From: CADEEL01 sp050246475
GTDB lineage: Bacteria > Pseudomonadota > Alphaproteobacteria > Caulobacterales > Aquidulcibacteraceae
Direction: 5' to 3'
Assembly (NCBI GenBank): GCA_050246475.1
Contig: JBFWVZ010000005.1
Location: forward strand, 1 to 64,000
DNA length: 64,000 bases
In this document: positions 25,232-33,873 of the stretch, in pieces
Numbering within the stretch: the stretch's first letter is position 1
Layout of the letters: each line of letters starts with the position of its first letter
Notes under the pieces: generated by a model
What the model was told of the DNA's origin: nothing
Seen by the model: the letters and a program-made list of their open reading frames with translations, nothing else
Database searches by the model: none
Position numbers and translations under genes: made by a program

Positions 25232-26563
25232 ATGCAGACGCCGCAAACCCGCTACGCCAAGAGCGACGACGTCAACATCGCCTACCAAGTGTTTGGGCAA
25301 GGCGAGCACACGATCGTCATGGCGCCGGCATGGGTGACGCACGTCGATCTCGCCTGGGAAGAGCCCGCGCAAGCGCGCTTCCTCGATCAGCTTTCGCGCT
25401 TCGCGCGCGTCATCCTCTTCGACAAACGCGGCACCGGCGCATCGGACCGTCACGTCGGCTGCCCCTGCCTCGAAAACCGCATGGACGACATCCGCGCCGT
25501 GATGGACGCGACCAACACCGAGCGCGCCGCGATCTTCGGCTGCTGCGACGGCGGGACGATGGCTTCGCTTTTCGCTGCGACGCATCCGGACCGCACGACG
25601 CACCTCATTCTCTTTGGGCTCTTCGCCAAACGTCTGCGTTCGGACGATTATCCCTGGGCGCCGACGCCGGACGAGCGTCAGCGTTATTTCGAGATGCTGG
25701 AGCGCACCTGGGGCCAGGGGCTCGACGCCTATTCGATGGCCCCCAGCCGGCGCGGCGATCAGGCGTTCCTCGATTGGTGCGGGCGCTTGGAGCGCATCGG
25801 CGCAAGCCCCGGCGCGGCGATCGAACTCGCGCGGCTCAACACGGAGATCGACATTCGCGCAGCGCTGCCCGCGATCAAGGCCCCCACACTTGTCGTGCGC
25901 CGCCGGGACGACCGTGAGATTCATCCAGAGGAAAGCCTCTACATCGCGCGCGCCATCCCGAACTCGAAGTACGTCGAACTCGAAGGCGCCGATCATCTGC
26001 ATTGGGCGGCCGGCGGAGACGATCTCGTCAGCGAGGTGCAGGAATTCGTGACGGGCGTGCGCCCCGTTCACGCCGATTCCGCGCTTGTCACCATCGTGTG
26101 CACCGATCTCGTCGATTCAACGCAGCGCGCCGCGTCCCTCGGCGATCGCCGCTGGAGCGAACTCATCCAGCGCCATGACGATATTGTCGGCGTGGAGCTG
26201 CGCCGTCACCAAGGCAAGAAGATCAACACGACCGGAGACGGCGTGCTCGCGGCGTTCGATAGCCCTGCGCGTGGCGTGCGCGCGGCCGTCTCGATCAAGG
26301 AAGCCCTGCACGCCGCGCTCGATCTGCCGATGCGCGCGGGCGTCCACACCGGCGAGTGCGAGCTGCGCCAAGGCATGCCCAGCGGCATCGCGCTCAACAT
26401 CGGCGCGCGCGTCGCGGGGCTCGCGGGCGCGGGCGAAGTGCTCGCCTCGCGCGTGGTGCGCGATCTCGCGGTCGGCTCCGGCATCGAATTCGCCGATCGC
26501 GGCGAGCATGCCCTCAAAGGCGTGCCGGGCGAATGGCGCGTCTATGCGGTGCTGGCGGCCTGA
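25232..26563 (+). CDS. Alpha/beta-hydrolase fused to class III adenylate/guanylate cyclase
   Basis: 443 residues from the ATG at 25232 (GAGGG upstream; an in-frame ATG at 25199 adds 11 residues). Residues 1-270 form an alpha/beta hydrolase, with the nucleophile elbow reading GCCDGG (103-108): Cys105 stands where Ser is usual. The His is in GADHLHWA. Residues about 285-440 are a class III nucleotide cyclase: CTDLVDSTQRAASLGD, NTTGDGVLAAFDSP and RAGVHTGECE hold the two metal Asp and the usual core. Such fusions are common in actinobacteria and alphaproteobacteria; what ligand the hydrolase part senses is unknown. Cytosolic, single gene. Confidence 0.9.
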   Translation: MQTPQTRYAKSDDVNIAYQVFGQGEHTIVMAPAWVTHVDLAWEEPAQARFLDQLSRFARVILFDKRGTGASDRHVGCPCLENRMDDIRAVMDATNTERAAIFGCCDGGTMASLFAATHPDRTTHLILFGLFAKRLRSDDYPWAPTPDERQRYFEMLERTWGQGLDAYSMAPSRRGDQAFLDWCGRLERIGASPGAAIELARLNTEIDIRAALPAIKAPTLVVRRRDDREIHPEESLYIARAIPNSKYVELEGADHLHWAAGGDDLVSEVQEFVTGVRPVHADSALVTIVCTDLVDSTQRAASLGDRRWSELIQRHDDIVGVELRRHQGKKINTTGDGVLAAFDSPARGVRAAVSIKEALHAALDLPMRAGVHTGECELRQGMPSGIALNIGARVAGLAGAGEVLASRVVRDLAVGSGIEFADRGEHALKGVPGEWRVYAVLAA

Positions 26564-26625
26564 CGCGAAGAAGAGACTTGAACGGGCCAACGCGCTTCGC
26601 CCATCCTCGCATCCGAGGGGGAAAA

Positions 26626-28107
26626 ATGCGTTCCTTGTCGTTGGCCCTGGCCGCGTTCGCCCTAACGGCGCCATGCGCTATGGCGCAAGCCGCGTCCATT
26701 GCCGATGCGCTCGCGTGCGAAAGGCAGGCATCGCCAGGCGAGTGTCTGATCCGCGCCGGCGCACACGGCTGGGGCGGCGACGATATGTACGCCGAAGCGG
26801 TGATTGCCGTGATCGTCAGCACCGGGATGGATGAGGGCTCGCTTGCCATCGCGGAGAACGAATACTCCCTGCTCCCGCGCGCCCGCGCAATGGCGGAAGC
26901 CGCACGCCGCGAAGCGGCGGGCGCACCGCTCGAAGACGTGCTCGCCCCTATCGCGGCGTTGAGCGAGGACATTGAGGACCGCGGGGACGTTTACATCGAT
27001 TTCGCGATCCAAGCCGAACACTTCCCATGGCCGCAGAATGCATGGCGCTTCCGCGCCGCAAGCGAGCCTATTCGCCGCCTCGCGCTTCGGCGCGCGCAAG
27101 GCCTGTTGCGCAGCGACGATGAGTCCGGCTGGGCGCGGCTCGCATTGGCTTACGCACACGCGGGCCTTGAAGGAGAGGCGCGCGCGGCAGCCCGCCGCGT
27201 CGAACGGCGAGAATTGCTGATCTCGGTTTGGATCGCTTTGGGCGATCTTTCCGCCGCCGAACGCGCGCTCCGCGCCAATGAGAATCCCCATCCCATAGCA
27301 ACCCTGACGATTGCGAACGCCGCCATTGACACAGGCGACGCTGCCCGCGCGCGCCGCCTCGCGCTCGAAGTGCTCGATGGCTGGGTGCGCGGCCGCAACA
27401 ATCGCATCATCATCACGTTTAACCGCGTCGCGCTCGCGGATATGGCCGGCGCGGTCCTGGCCGCGAATGGAGACAACGAACGCCTACGCCTTTACGCCGC
27501 CGAACTGATGGAGGGCCGCACGCCAAGCGACGCGCTCTACGGCTCGCACGCAGAATACGCGATGACGCTGCTGGAAGCCGCCGGCGACGATGGTGGCGCC
27601 TGCACGATCGCGCGCAACCTCGCTGCCGCGATTGAAACGCCTGTCGCGGAAGATCCGGAGGAAGAGCGCCGCGCACGCGCGCTTCATGCATCGGTCGCGC
27701 TTGCGCGCTGCGGCGAGCATGACGCGGCCCGCGCCTTGGCGGCGCGCTACGGCGTCGAGGATTTCTGGCTCACCTACCACCTCGGAGAGCCGCTCGATCC
27801 TAATGATCCGCCCTATGCGGGCGGCCTGATGAACACGATTGAGCGCGACGCCGAAACGGGGCGCTTGCCGCGTGCAAACGAGGCGCTGCACGTGCTTTTC
27901 GTCCGCAGCCCCAATCTCGCGGCCGCCACCCTCTACGATGCGCGCCAAGATCGTCCCGAACTGCTAGCCGCATGGCGCAGCGGCGGCGCGTTTGCTGCGT
28001 TGCGCGCGCGGATGCTGGGGCCGAACCGCACGCTGACGGATCCGCTCAACGATCAGGACCGCGACGCGATTTTCGCCGCCGCGCTGAGCCTTCTCGACGC
28101 GCCTTAA
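26626..28107 (+). CDS. Large secreted hypothetical protein
   Basis: 493 residues from the ATG at 26626, which has a strong GAGGGGG ribosome binding site. A Sec signal peptide ends in AMAQA (near residue 21). The mature protein is alpha-helical with many A..A.R.A....G repeats (for example SGWARLALAYAHAGLEGEARAA), suggesting a degenerate TPR-like solenoid. No enzyme motif. Probably periplasmic. Its final 144 bases overlap the run-on C-terminus of the convergent desaturase gene. Confidence 0.8.
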   Translation: MRSLSLALAAFALTAPCAMAQAASIADALACERQASPGECLIRAGAHGWGGDDMYAEAVIAVIVSTGMDEGSLAIAENEYSLLPRARAMAEAARREAAGAPLEDVLAPIAALSEDIEDRGDVYIDFAIQAEHFPWPQNAWRFRAASEPIRRLALRRAQGLLRSDDESGWARLALAYAHAGLEGEARAAARRVERRELLISVWIALGDLSAAERALRANENPHPIATLTIANAAIDTGDAARARRLALEVLDGWVRGRNNRIIITFNRVALADMAGAVLAANGDNERLRLYAAELMEGRTPSDALYGSHAEYAMTLLEAAGDDGGACTIARNLAAAIETPVAEDPEEERRARALHASVALARCGEHDAARALAARYGVEDFWLTYHLGEPLDPNDPPYAGGLMNTIERDAETGRLPRANEALHVLFVRSPNLAAATLYDARQDRPELLAAWRSGGAFAALRARMLGPNRTLTDPLNDQDRDAIFAAALSLLDAP

Positions 28108-28977
28108 CGCACTCTTGATGTTCCACGCGAGACCAACGCGCTCTAGCGCGCAGATGAGCCACCATCCCGGATCCGGTTGATCGGGAGACAACCCAATGCG
28201 CGCCGAGCCCGGATAGGCGTGGTGATTGTTGTGCCAGCTTTCACCCATCGAGAAGAGCGCGGCGATCGGCACATCGCGCCCCTGCACGCCCGCGCCGTTC
28301 ACGCGCCAGCGCATCGGGCCGCCGTGCTCTTCGTTGTGCGCGAAGTAGCCGACAAGCCAATGGCCTGTCACGCACACGCTCACGCGCGCCGCGACGCCCC
28401 ACACCACCCAGCTCCAACCGCCGAAGGCGAAGAGGACGAGCGCGACGGGGAGCTGCTGCCACATCCATGTGCGTTCCATCCAATGATAGAGACGATCGTT
28501 CGCTAGACGTGGGCCCAGTTCAAAGCGCGGAGGCCGCGCGAGCTCCAGATCGCAATGCAATTGCCAGAACCCATCCCGCCAGATGGATCGCCGATGGCAG
28601 AGGTAGTCGTGGCACTTCGGCTGACGCTGCGCCCAATCGCGCAAATCGTGCTGACGCATGAGGCCAAACGGGCCAGCCATGCCGACGAGCACACCTGAGT
28701 ACACCAGCACGTATTCAAGCCAGCGCGGGCATTCGAAACTCTCATGTATGAGGCGCCGATGCATGCCCACTGAATGGCCGGTGCAAAGCGTGATCGCCGA
28801 GAGCACGACGAAGACGGCAAAGGCATCCCACGTGAAGAGGAGCGGCCCAGCGATCAGCGCGGTCAACGTCATGGCCCCAATCCAGGTCGATTTGACTGGA
28901 TTCCATCGGACGCGCCCTGCGACGGGGTCAGTCGTTTCGTCCGCGATGATGCGCGCCGATCCGTGGGCCCAGTCCAT
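27964..28977 (-). CDS. Membrane fatty-acid desaturase with run-on C-terminus
   Basis: 337 residues from the ATG at 28977 (GAGGAGACGG upstream). Four or more membrane helices and the His boxes GHSVGMHRRLIH, RQHD...KCHDY and ESWHNNHHAY are those of acyl-CoA/acyl-lipid delta-9-type desaturases, which use a di-iron centre and O2. The second box is less regular than the usual HRxHH. The catalytic domain ends near residue 290 (GLAWNIKS, at about 28115); the last 48 or so residues are antisense to the secreted protein gene and look like translation of a lost stop codon, being basic and of low complexity. Inner membrane. Confidence 0.85.
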   Translation of the reverse strand: MDWAHGSARIIADETTDPVAGRVRWNPVKSTWIGAMTLTALIAGPLLFTWDAFAVFVVLSAITLCTGHSVGMHRRLIHESFECPRWLEYVLVYSGVLVGMAGPFGLMRQHDLRDWAQRQPKCHDYLCHRRSIWRDGFWQLHCDLELARPPRFELGPRLANDRLYHWMERTWMWQQLPVALVLFAFGGWSWVVWGVAARVSVCVTGHWLVGYFAHNEEHGGPMRWRVNGAGVQGRDVPIAALFSMGESWHNNHHAYPGSARIGLSPDQPDPGWWLICALERVGLAWNIKSALRRVEKAQRGGENRVAVLIVERIRQRAVRPQHPRAQRSKRAAAAPCG

Positions 28978-29110
28978 GACCGTCTCCTCGATCTTCCGCT
29001 TGGCGCACTTTAGCTGATCTGGCCTCACTGGCACTGCGGCGCGGAGGCCATGCCGCGATAAGTCGCGCTGGCCATTCCCCATCGACGCCATCCCCTGCTA
29101 CATCCTCCCC

Positions 29111-29704
29111 ATGCTGGTGGGATTCTCGATCGCCGCCATTGGCGGCTATTTGCTCGGCTCAATTCCGTTCGGGCTTCTGCTCACGCGCGCCGCGGGGCTC
29201 GGGGACATTCGCAATGTCGGCTCCGGCAATATCGGCGCGACCAACGTGCTGCGCACGGGGCGGCGCGACATCGCGCTCGGCACACTCGTGCTCGATGCGG
29301 GCAAGGCTGCCGCAGCACTTCTCGTCGCGCGCTACATCTGGGGGCCGGAAGCGGGCTTCGTCGCGGGCGCGGCGGCCTTCATCGGGCATTGCTTCCCGGT
29401 GTGGCTGGGCTTCAAGGGCGGCAAGGGCGTCGCGACGTTCTTCGGCGTGCTCTTCGCCGGCATCTGGCCGGTGGGCCTCATCGCTGGCGTGAGTTGGCTT
29501 TTGACGGCCGCGATCTTCCGCTTCTCTTCGCTCGGCGCGCTCGTCGCCGCGATTGTCGCGCCCATCGCCGCGTACTTCTTGAACGCGGGCTGGTGGGCCG
29601 TCGGCTTCTGCGCGCTGCTCGCCGCGCTCATCTATTGGCGCCACAGCGCCAACATCCAACGCCTGCTCAAAGGCGAAGAGCCGAAGATCGGCGCGAAGAA
29701 ATGA
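29111..29704 (+). CDS. plsY: Glycerol-3-phosphate acyltransferase PlsY
   Basis: 197 residues, a five- to seven-helix inner-membrane protein. The three PlsY motifs are present: GSIPFG, GSGNIGATNVLRTG and GFKGGKGVATF, followed by a C-terminal IYWRHSANIQRLLKGEEPK. It transfers acyl groups from acyl phosphate to the sn-1 position of glycerol-3-phosphate in the first step of phospholipid synthesis. The stop codon overlaps the dprA start (ATGA). Confidence 0.95.
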   Translation: MLVGFSIAAIGGYLLGSIPFGLLLTRAAGLGDIRNVGSGNIGATNVLRTGRRDIALGTLVLDAGKAAAALLVARYIWGPEAGFVAGAAAFIGHCFPVWLGFKGGKGVATFFGVLFAGIWPVGLIAGVSWLLTAAIFRFSSLGALVAAIVAPIAAYFLNAGWWAVGFCALLAALIYWRHSANIQRLLKGEEPKIGAKK

Positions 29705-30807
29705 CTCGTCCGCTTGCGCGGAGCGAACTGATCGCTTGGGCGCGGCTCGCACGCACGCCTCGCATCGGCCCGATGACGTTTGCGCGCATGATTGCGCGCT
29801 TCAAAACAGCCGGCGCCGCGCTTGACGCATTGCCGCGCGTTTCGCACGGCAAGCTCGAAGCGCCGGGCGCCGATGCAACCGAACGCGAACTCGACGGCCT
29901 CGAAAAGATCGGCGCGCGCCTTCTCGCTTCGTGTGAGCCGGACTATCCCGCGCTCCTCGCCAAGGTCGATCCGCCCCCGCCCGTCATCGCGGTGCGGGGC
30001 AAACTCGCGCTGACCAAAGAGCGCACCGTCGCGCTGGTCGGCGGGCGCGAAGCTTCGGCGGCGGGATTGAAGCTCGCTGAGACGATCGCAAGCGAGCTAG
30101 GCGCTCTCGGCTTTGTGGTCGTCTCCGGCCTCGCACGCGGGATTGACGGCGCCGCGCACCGCGCGAGCTTGGAGACGGGAACGATAGCCGTGCTCGCGGG
30201 CGGCTTGGATCAGCCTTACCCGCCGCAGAATTTGAAACTGCACGACCGCATCGCTGAAGAAGGCCTCGTCGTCTCCGAAGCCCCGCTCGGCACGGTCGCG
30301 CGGGCGCGCGATTTTCCCCGGCGCAATCATATCATCTCCGGCCTCTCGCTCGGCGTCGTCGTTATCGAGGCGGCCGTCCGCTCCGGTTCGCTCATCACCG
30401 CGCGCGCCGCCGCCGAGCAAGGGCGCGAAGTGATGGCCGCGCCCGGCTCGCCGCTCGACATCCGCGCCAAGGGCGGCAACGCGCTCATCAAATCGGGCGC
30501 CGCGCTCATCGAAAGTGCTGAGGATATCGCCCAGCACCTGGGCGCCGCGCCGCGCGCCTTCCGCACGCCGACAGTGCAGACGCTCTTCGAGTTGGAGGAG
30601 GATGATCGCGAAGCGCGCCCCGATGAAGTCGCGCGCCTCGCCAAGCTGCTTTCGCCGACGCCGATGCACGTGAACGATCTCGCGCGCTTGGCGCACCTTT
30701 CCGCGGGCGCGTGCGCGGCGGCGCTCTTCGAACTGGAGCTTGAGGGCCGCGCCGCCTCGCTGCCCGGCGGTTATGCCGCGACGCCCGGCGCTGCGTTCGG
30801 GAGCTAG
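29701..30807 (+). CDS. dprA: DNA processing protein DprA
   Basis: 368 residues from the ATG at 29701, coupled to plsY by a four-base overlap. N-terminal helical segment, then the Rossmann-like DprA core (VALVGGREASAAGL, VVSGLARGIDGAAH, RNHIISGLS, GSLITARAAAEQGREVMAAPG), and a C-terminal winged-helix segment (residues about 300-360). DprA loads RecA onto incoming single-stranded DNA during transformation. The pairing with plsY and topA is a conserved arrangement in alphaproteobacteria (from memory). It converges with a small reverse gene, overlapping four bases. Confidence 0.95.
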   Translation: MTRPLARSELIAWARLARTPRIGPMTFARMIARFKTAGAALDALPRVSHGKLEAPGADATERELDGLEKIGARLLASCEPDYPALLAKVDPPPPVIAVRGKLALTKERTVALVGGREASAAGLKLAETIASELGALGFVVVSGLARGIDGAAHRASLETGTIAVLAGGLDQPYPPQNLKLHDRIAEEGLVVSEAPLGTVARARDFPRRNHIISGLSLGVVVIEAAVRSGSLITARAAAEQGREVMAAPGSPLDIRAKGGNALIKSGAALIESAEDIAQHLGAAPRAFRTPTVQTLFELEEDDREARPDEVARLAKLLSPTPMHVNDLARLAHLSAGACAAALFELELEGRAASLPGGYAATPGAAFGS

Positions 30808-31022
30808 GCGCGCCCGCCGGCCCCGATCCGCGCCAAGGCTTCTGCCGATAACGAGCTCGCTCTCGCGAGCGCCTCGGCCACATCGGCGAGCCCCGCGTTG
30901 CGGGCCATCGCCTCAAGCTCCCGCGCAGTCAGATAGACATAAGAAGCGACGTCCCCGGAGCTGATTGCCGGGTCGTTCGCGGGCTCCCCCTCCAGGCGAG
31001 CAGATTTGCTGTTTGCAACCAT
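30804..31022 (-). CDS. Small hypothetical protein (helical, between dprA and topA)
   Basis: 72 residues from the ATG at 31022; longer in-frame starts add Arg/Ala-rich residues that look like spacer. The core SYVYLTARELEAMARNAGLADVAEALARAS is a helical pair of a kind seen in many small alphaproteobacterial proteins. Cytosolic, function unknown. Its stop overlaps the dprA stop by four bases. Confidence 0.65.
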   Translation of the reverse strand: MVANSKSARLEGEPANDPAISSGDVASYVYLTARELEAMARNAGLADVAEALARASSLSAEALARIGAGGRA

Positions 31023-31086
31023 AACGCGAGATGTAGCGCTTCCAGTTGCAAAGGCTAGAGCAAAAGCGCGCGCTGCCCGCCGCTCA

Positions 31087-31115
31087 TTGACAAGGGATGC
31101 GGCCCTGCCCACGTT
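31087..31115 (+). promoter_or_regulatory. Possible sigma-70 promoter for topA
   Basis: TTGACA at 31087-31092 with a 17-base spacer and a weak -10 (CACGTT) in the correct position, about 40 bases upstream of the topA start. The -35 is perfect, the -10 is poor. Confidence 0.3.
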
Positions 31116-31157
31116 CCGCCGCCTCCCCGCAATCTGAGCTGGAGTCGCGCCCTAGGC

Positions 31158-33704
31158 ATGGCCGTCGTCGTCGTTGAATCGCCCGCAAAAGCCAAGACAA
31201 TCAACAAGTACCTTGGCCCGGGCTTCAAGGTGCTGGCGAGCTATGGGCACGTCCGGGATCTCCCTTCCAAGGACGGCTCGGTCCGCCCGGACGAGGATTT
31301 CGCCCTCGAATGGGAGATGGATTCCGCCTCCGCCAAGCGGATCAAGGAAATCGCGGACGCGCTCAAATCCGACGACCGCCTCGTTCTCGCCACCGACCCT
31401 GACCGCGAGGGCGAAGCCATTTCCTGGCACGTCCTCGAGGCGCTCAAAAATAGGAAGGCGCTCAAGGACAAGGAAGTCCAGCGCGTCACTTTCAACGCCA
31501 TCACCAAGGACGCCGTGCAGGCCGCGATGGCCGCGCCCCGCCAGATCGATATGGAGCTGGTGGACGCTTATCTCGCCCGCCGCGCTCTCGATTACCTCGT
31601 CGGCTTCACGCTCTCGCCGGTGCTGTGGCGCAAGCTGCCGGGCGCGCGCTCGGCCGGGCGCGTTCAATCGGTGGCGCTCCGGCTCATCACCGATCGCGAG
31701 ATGGAGATCGAGCGGTTCGTCCCGCAGGAATATTGGTCGATCGACGCGCAGCTTGAAACGCAGCGCGGCGAAAACGTGCTGGCGCGGATCTCCGCCTACG
31801 AGGGTCAGAAGCTCAAACGGCTCGACATCGGCACGCGCGAGATGGCGATGGCCGCGCTCGATGCGGTGAAGCGGGGCGCGTTCAAAGTCTCGGCGGTCGA
31901 AGCCAAGCCGACGCGGCGCAATCCGCCGCCGCCCTTCACGACCTCGACGCTGCAGCAGGAAGCCGCGCGCAAGCTCGGCTTCAACGCTTCGCGCACGATG
32001 CAGACGGCGCAGCGCCTCTATGAGGCAGGCCACATCACCTACATGCGGACGGACGGCGTCTCGATGGACGAAGGCGCCATCCGCGAATTGCGCACCGCCA
32101 TCGGCGGGCAGTTCGGGAACAATTACGTCCCCTCAGAGCCGCGCCGCTACGCCTCCAAGATCAAGAACGCGCAGGAGGCGCACGAAGCGATCCGCCCGAC
32201 CGATCCTTCAGCGACGCCCGCGCAAGTCTCGCTCGATGGCGATCAGGCGAGGCTCTACGATCTCATCTGGAAGCGCGCGGTCGCGAGCCAAATGGAGGCC
32301 GCGAGCATCGAACGCACCAGCGTCGATTTCACCGAACCGACAGGCAAGGTGGAGCTGCGCGCCACCGGCCAAGTCATCCTCTTCGACGGCTTCTTGAAGC
32401 TCTACCAAGAAGGCAGGGACGACGAAGAAGAAAACGACGAAAACCGCCGCCTGCCGCAGATGAGCCAAGGCGAGGCGATGAAGGTGAAGGACGCGAAAGC
32501 GGACCAGCACTTCACAGAGCCGCCGCCGCGCTATTCCGAAGCAAGCCTCGTCAAGAAGCTCGAAGAGCTGGGCATCGGCCGGCCCTCCACCTACGCGGCC
32601 ATCCTAGAGAAACTGCGCGAGCGCAATTACGTGACGATGGATAAGAACCGCTTCATCCCGGATGATCGCGGCCGCATCGTCACGGCGTTTCTGGAGAATT
32701 TCTTCCTCCGTTACGTCGAATACGATTTCACCGCCGATCTTGAAGCAAAGCTCGATCAGGTCTCCGCCGGCGAATTGGCGTGGAAAGATTTCTTGCGCGA
32801 CTTCTGGAAGGATTTCCGCCTCGCCGTCGACGACATCGGCGAGCTTCGCATCACGCAGGTGCTCGATGCGCTGAACGATGCGCTGGGCCCGCACATCTTC
32901 CCGCCGCGCGAGGATGGCTCCGAGCCGCGCTCCTGCCCAACCTGCGGAACCGGCACGCTCTCGCTCAGGCTCGGCAAGTTTGGCGCGTTCATCGGCTGCT
33001 CGAACTATCCCGAGTGCAAGTATACGCGCCAGCTAGCGCCCACCGAGGACACCAACGGCGCCATTCCCCCGGAAGGCAAAGAGCTTGGCCTCGATCCCGC
33101 AACGGGCGAAGCGGTGCTGCTGAAGACGGGGCGCTTCGGCCCCTATGTCGAAATGGCGAACGGCGAGAAGCCGAAGCGCGCGAGCATTCCGCGCGGCTGG
33201 GACGCTGAAACGCTCGAACTCGAACGCGCGCTGAAGCTGCTTTCGCTGCCGCGCGAGATCGGCCCCCATCCGCAGGACAATGAGATGATCCTCGCGGGCC
33301 TTGGGCGCTACGGGCCTTACGTGCAGATGGGCAAGATGTACGTGACGCTGCCGAGCGTCGAGGATGCGCTCGAAATTCAGATGAACCGCGCCGTCGCGCT
33401 CATCGAAGAGAAGAAGGCGGGCGGCGGGCGCTTCGGGCGCGGGCGCACGCCGGCGCAGCCGATCAAGGAACTGGGCGAAAGCCCCGTCACCGGCCAGACG
33501 ATCAAAGTCATGCCGGGCCGCTACGGCCCCTACGTGACGGACGGCGCCGTCAACGCCACGATCCCCAAAGAGTATAAGCCCGAAGACCTAACGCTTGATC
33601 AGGCGCTGCCGCTCCTTGCCGCAAAGGCCGAAGCCGGCGGCGGCAAGAAGAAGCGCGCGCCCGCGAAAAAGGCGGCGAAGAAAAAGAAAGAAGCGGCGGA
33701 GTGA
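31158..33704 (+). CDS. topA: DNA topoisomerase I
   Basis: 848 residues. The Toprim domain starts at once (VVVESPAKAKTINKYLG) with its acidic triad ATDPDREGE. The active-site tyrosine is Tyr295 in ITYMRTDG. After the core comes one four-cysteine zinc finger (CPTC...CSNYPEC, about 593-615) and then several Topo_C repeats marked by GRFGPYV and GRYGPYV, ending in a Lys/Ala-rich tail (KKKRAPAKKAAKKKK) that likely binds DNA. It relaxes negative supercoils by a type IA mechanism. The repeat B1 follows the gene. Confidence 0.97.
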   Translation: MAVVVVESPAKAKTINKYLGPGFKVLASYGHVRDLPSKDGSVRPDEDFALEWEMDSASAKRIKEIADALKSDDRLVLATDPDREGEAISWHVLEALKNRKALKDKEVQRVTFNAITKDAVQAAMAAPRQIDMELVDAYLARRALDYLVGFTLSPVLWRKLPGARSAGRVQSVALRLITDREMEIERFVPQEYWSIDAQLETQRGENVLARISAYEGQKLKRLDIGTREMAMAALDAVKRGAFKVSAVEAKPTRRNPPPPFTTSTLQQEAARKLGFNASRTMQTAQRLYEAGHITYMRTDGVSMDEGAIRELRTAIGGQFGNNYVPSEPRRYASKIKNAQEAHEAIRPTDPSATPAQVSLDGDQARLYDLIWKRAVASQMEAASIERTSVDFTEPTGKVELRATGQVILFDGFLKLYQEGRDDEEENDENRRLPQMSQGEAMKVKDAKADQHFTEPPPRYSEASLVKKLEELGIGRPSTYAAILEKLRERNYVTMDKNRFIPDDRGRIVTAFLENFFLRYVEYDFTADLEAKLDQVSAGELAWKDFLRDFWKDFRLAVDDIGELRITQVLDALNDALGPHIFPPREDGSEPRSCPTCGTGTLSLRLGKFGAFIGCSNYPECKYTRQLAPTEDTNGAIPPEGKELGLDPATGEAVLLKTGRFGPYVEMANGEKPKRASIPRGWDAETLELERALKLLSLPREIGPHPQDNEMILAGLGRYGPYVQMGKMYVTLPSVEDALEIQMNRAVALIEEKKAGGGRFGRGRTPAQPIKELGESPVTGQTIKVMPGRYGPYVTDGAVNATIPKEYKPEDLTLDQALPLLAAKAEAGGGKKKRAPAKKAAKKKKEAAE

Positions 33705-33769
33705 TTTTCAGCCCTTTCTTCTTTGCGGGATGGAAGGGATCGTGGTTTCGTCGTTGACTAGCTCAGCAC

Positions 33770-33836
33770 GCTCGGCTCTCGCGAAAGCGAGAGCCCAGAA
33801 TGCGGCCTGGACCCTCGCCTTCGCGAGGGTCGAGCG
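33770..33836 (+). repeat. Family B two-hairpin repeat, copy B1
   Basis: GGCTCTCGC-GAAA-GCGAGAGCC followed after a 15-base spacer by ACCCTCGC-CT-TCGCGAGGGT, all closed by GCTCG/CGAGC ends. Located between topA and rnr and oriented with transcription. Confidence 0.85.
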
Positions 33837-33873
33837 CGCAATGCCCTGTCCCTAAGAGCGACCAAATCCGAAC

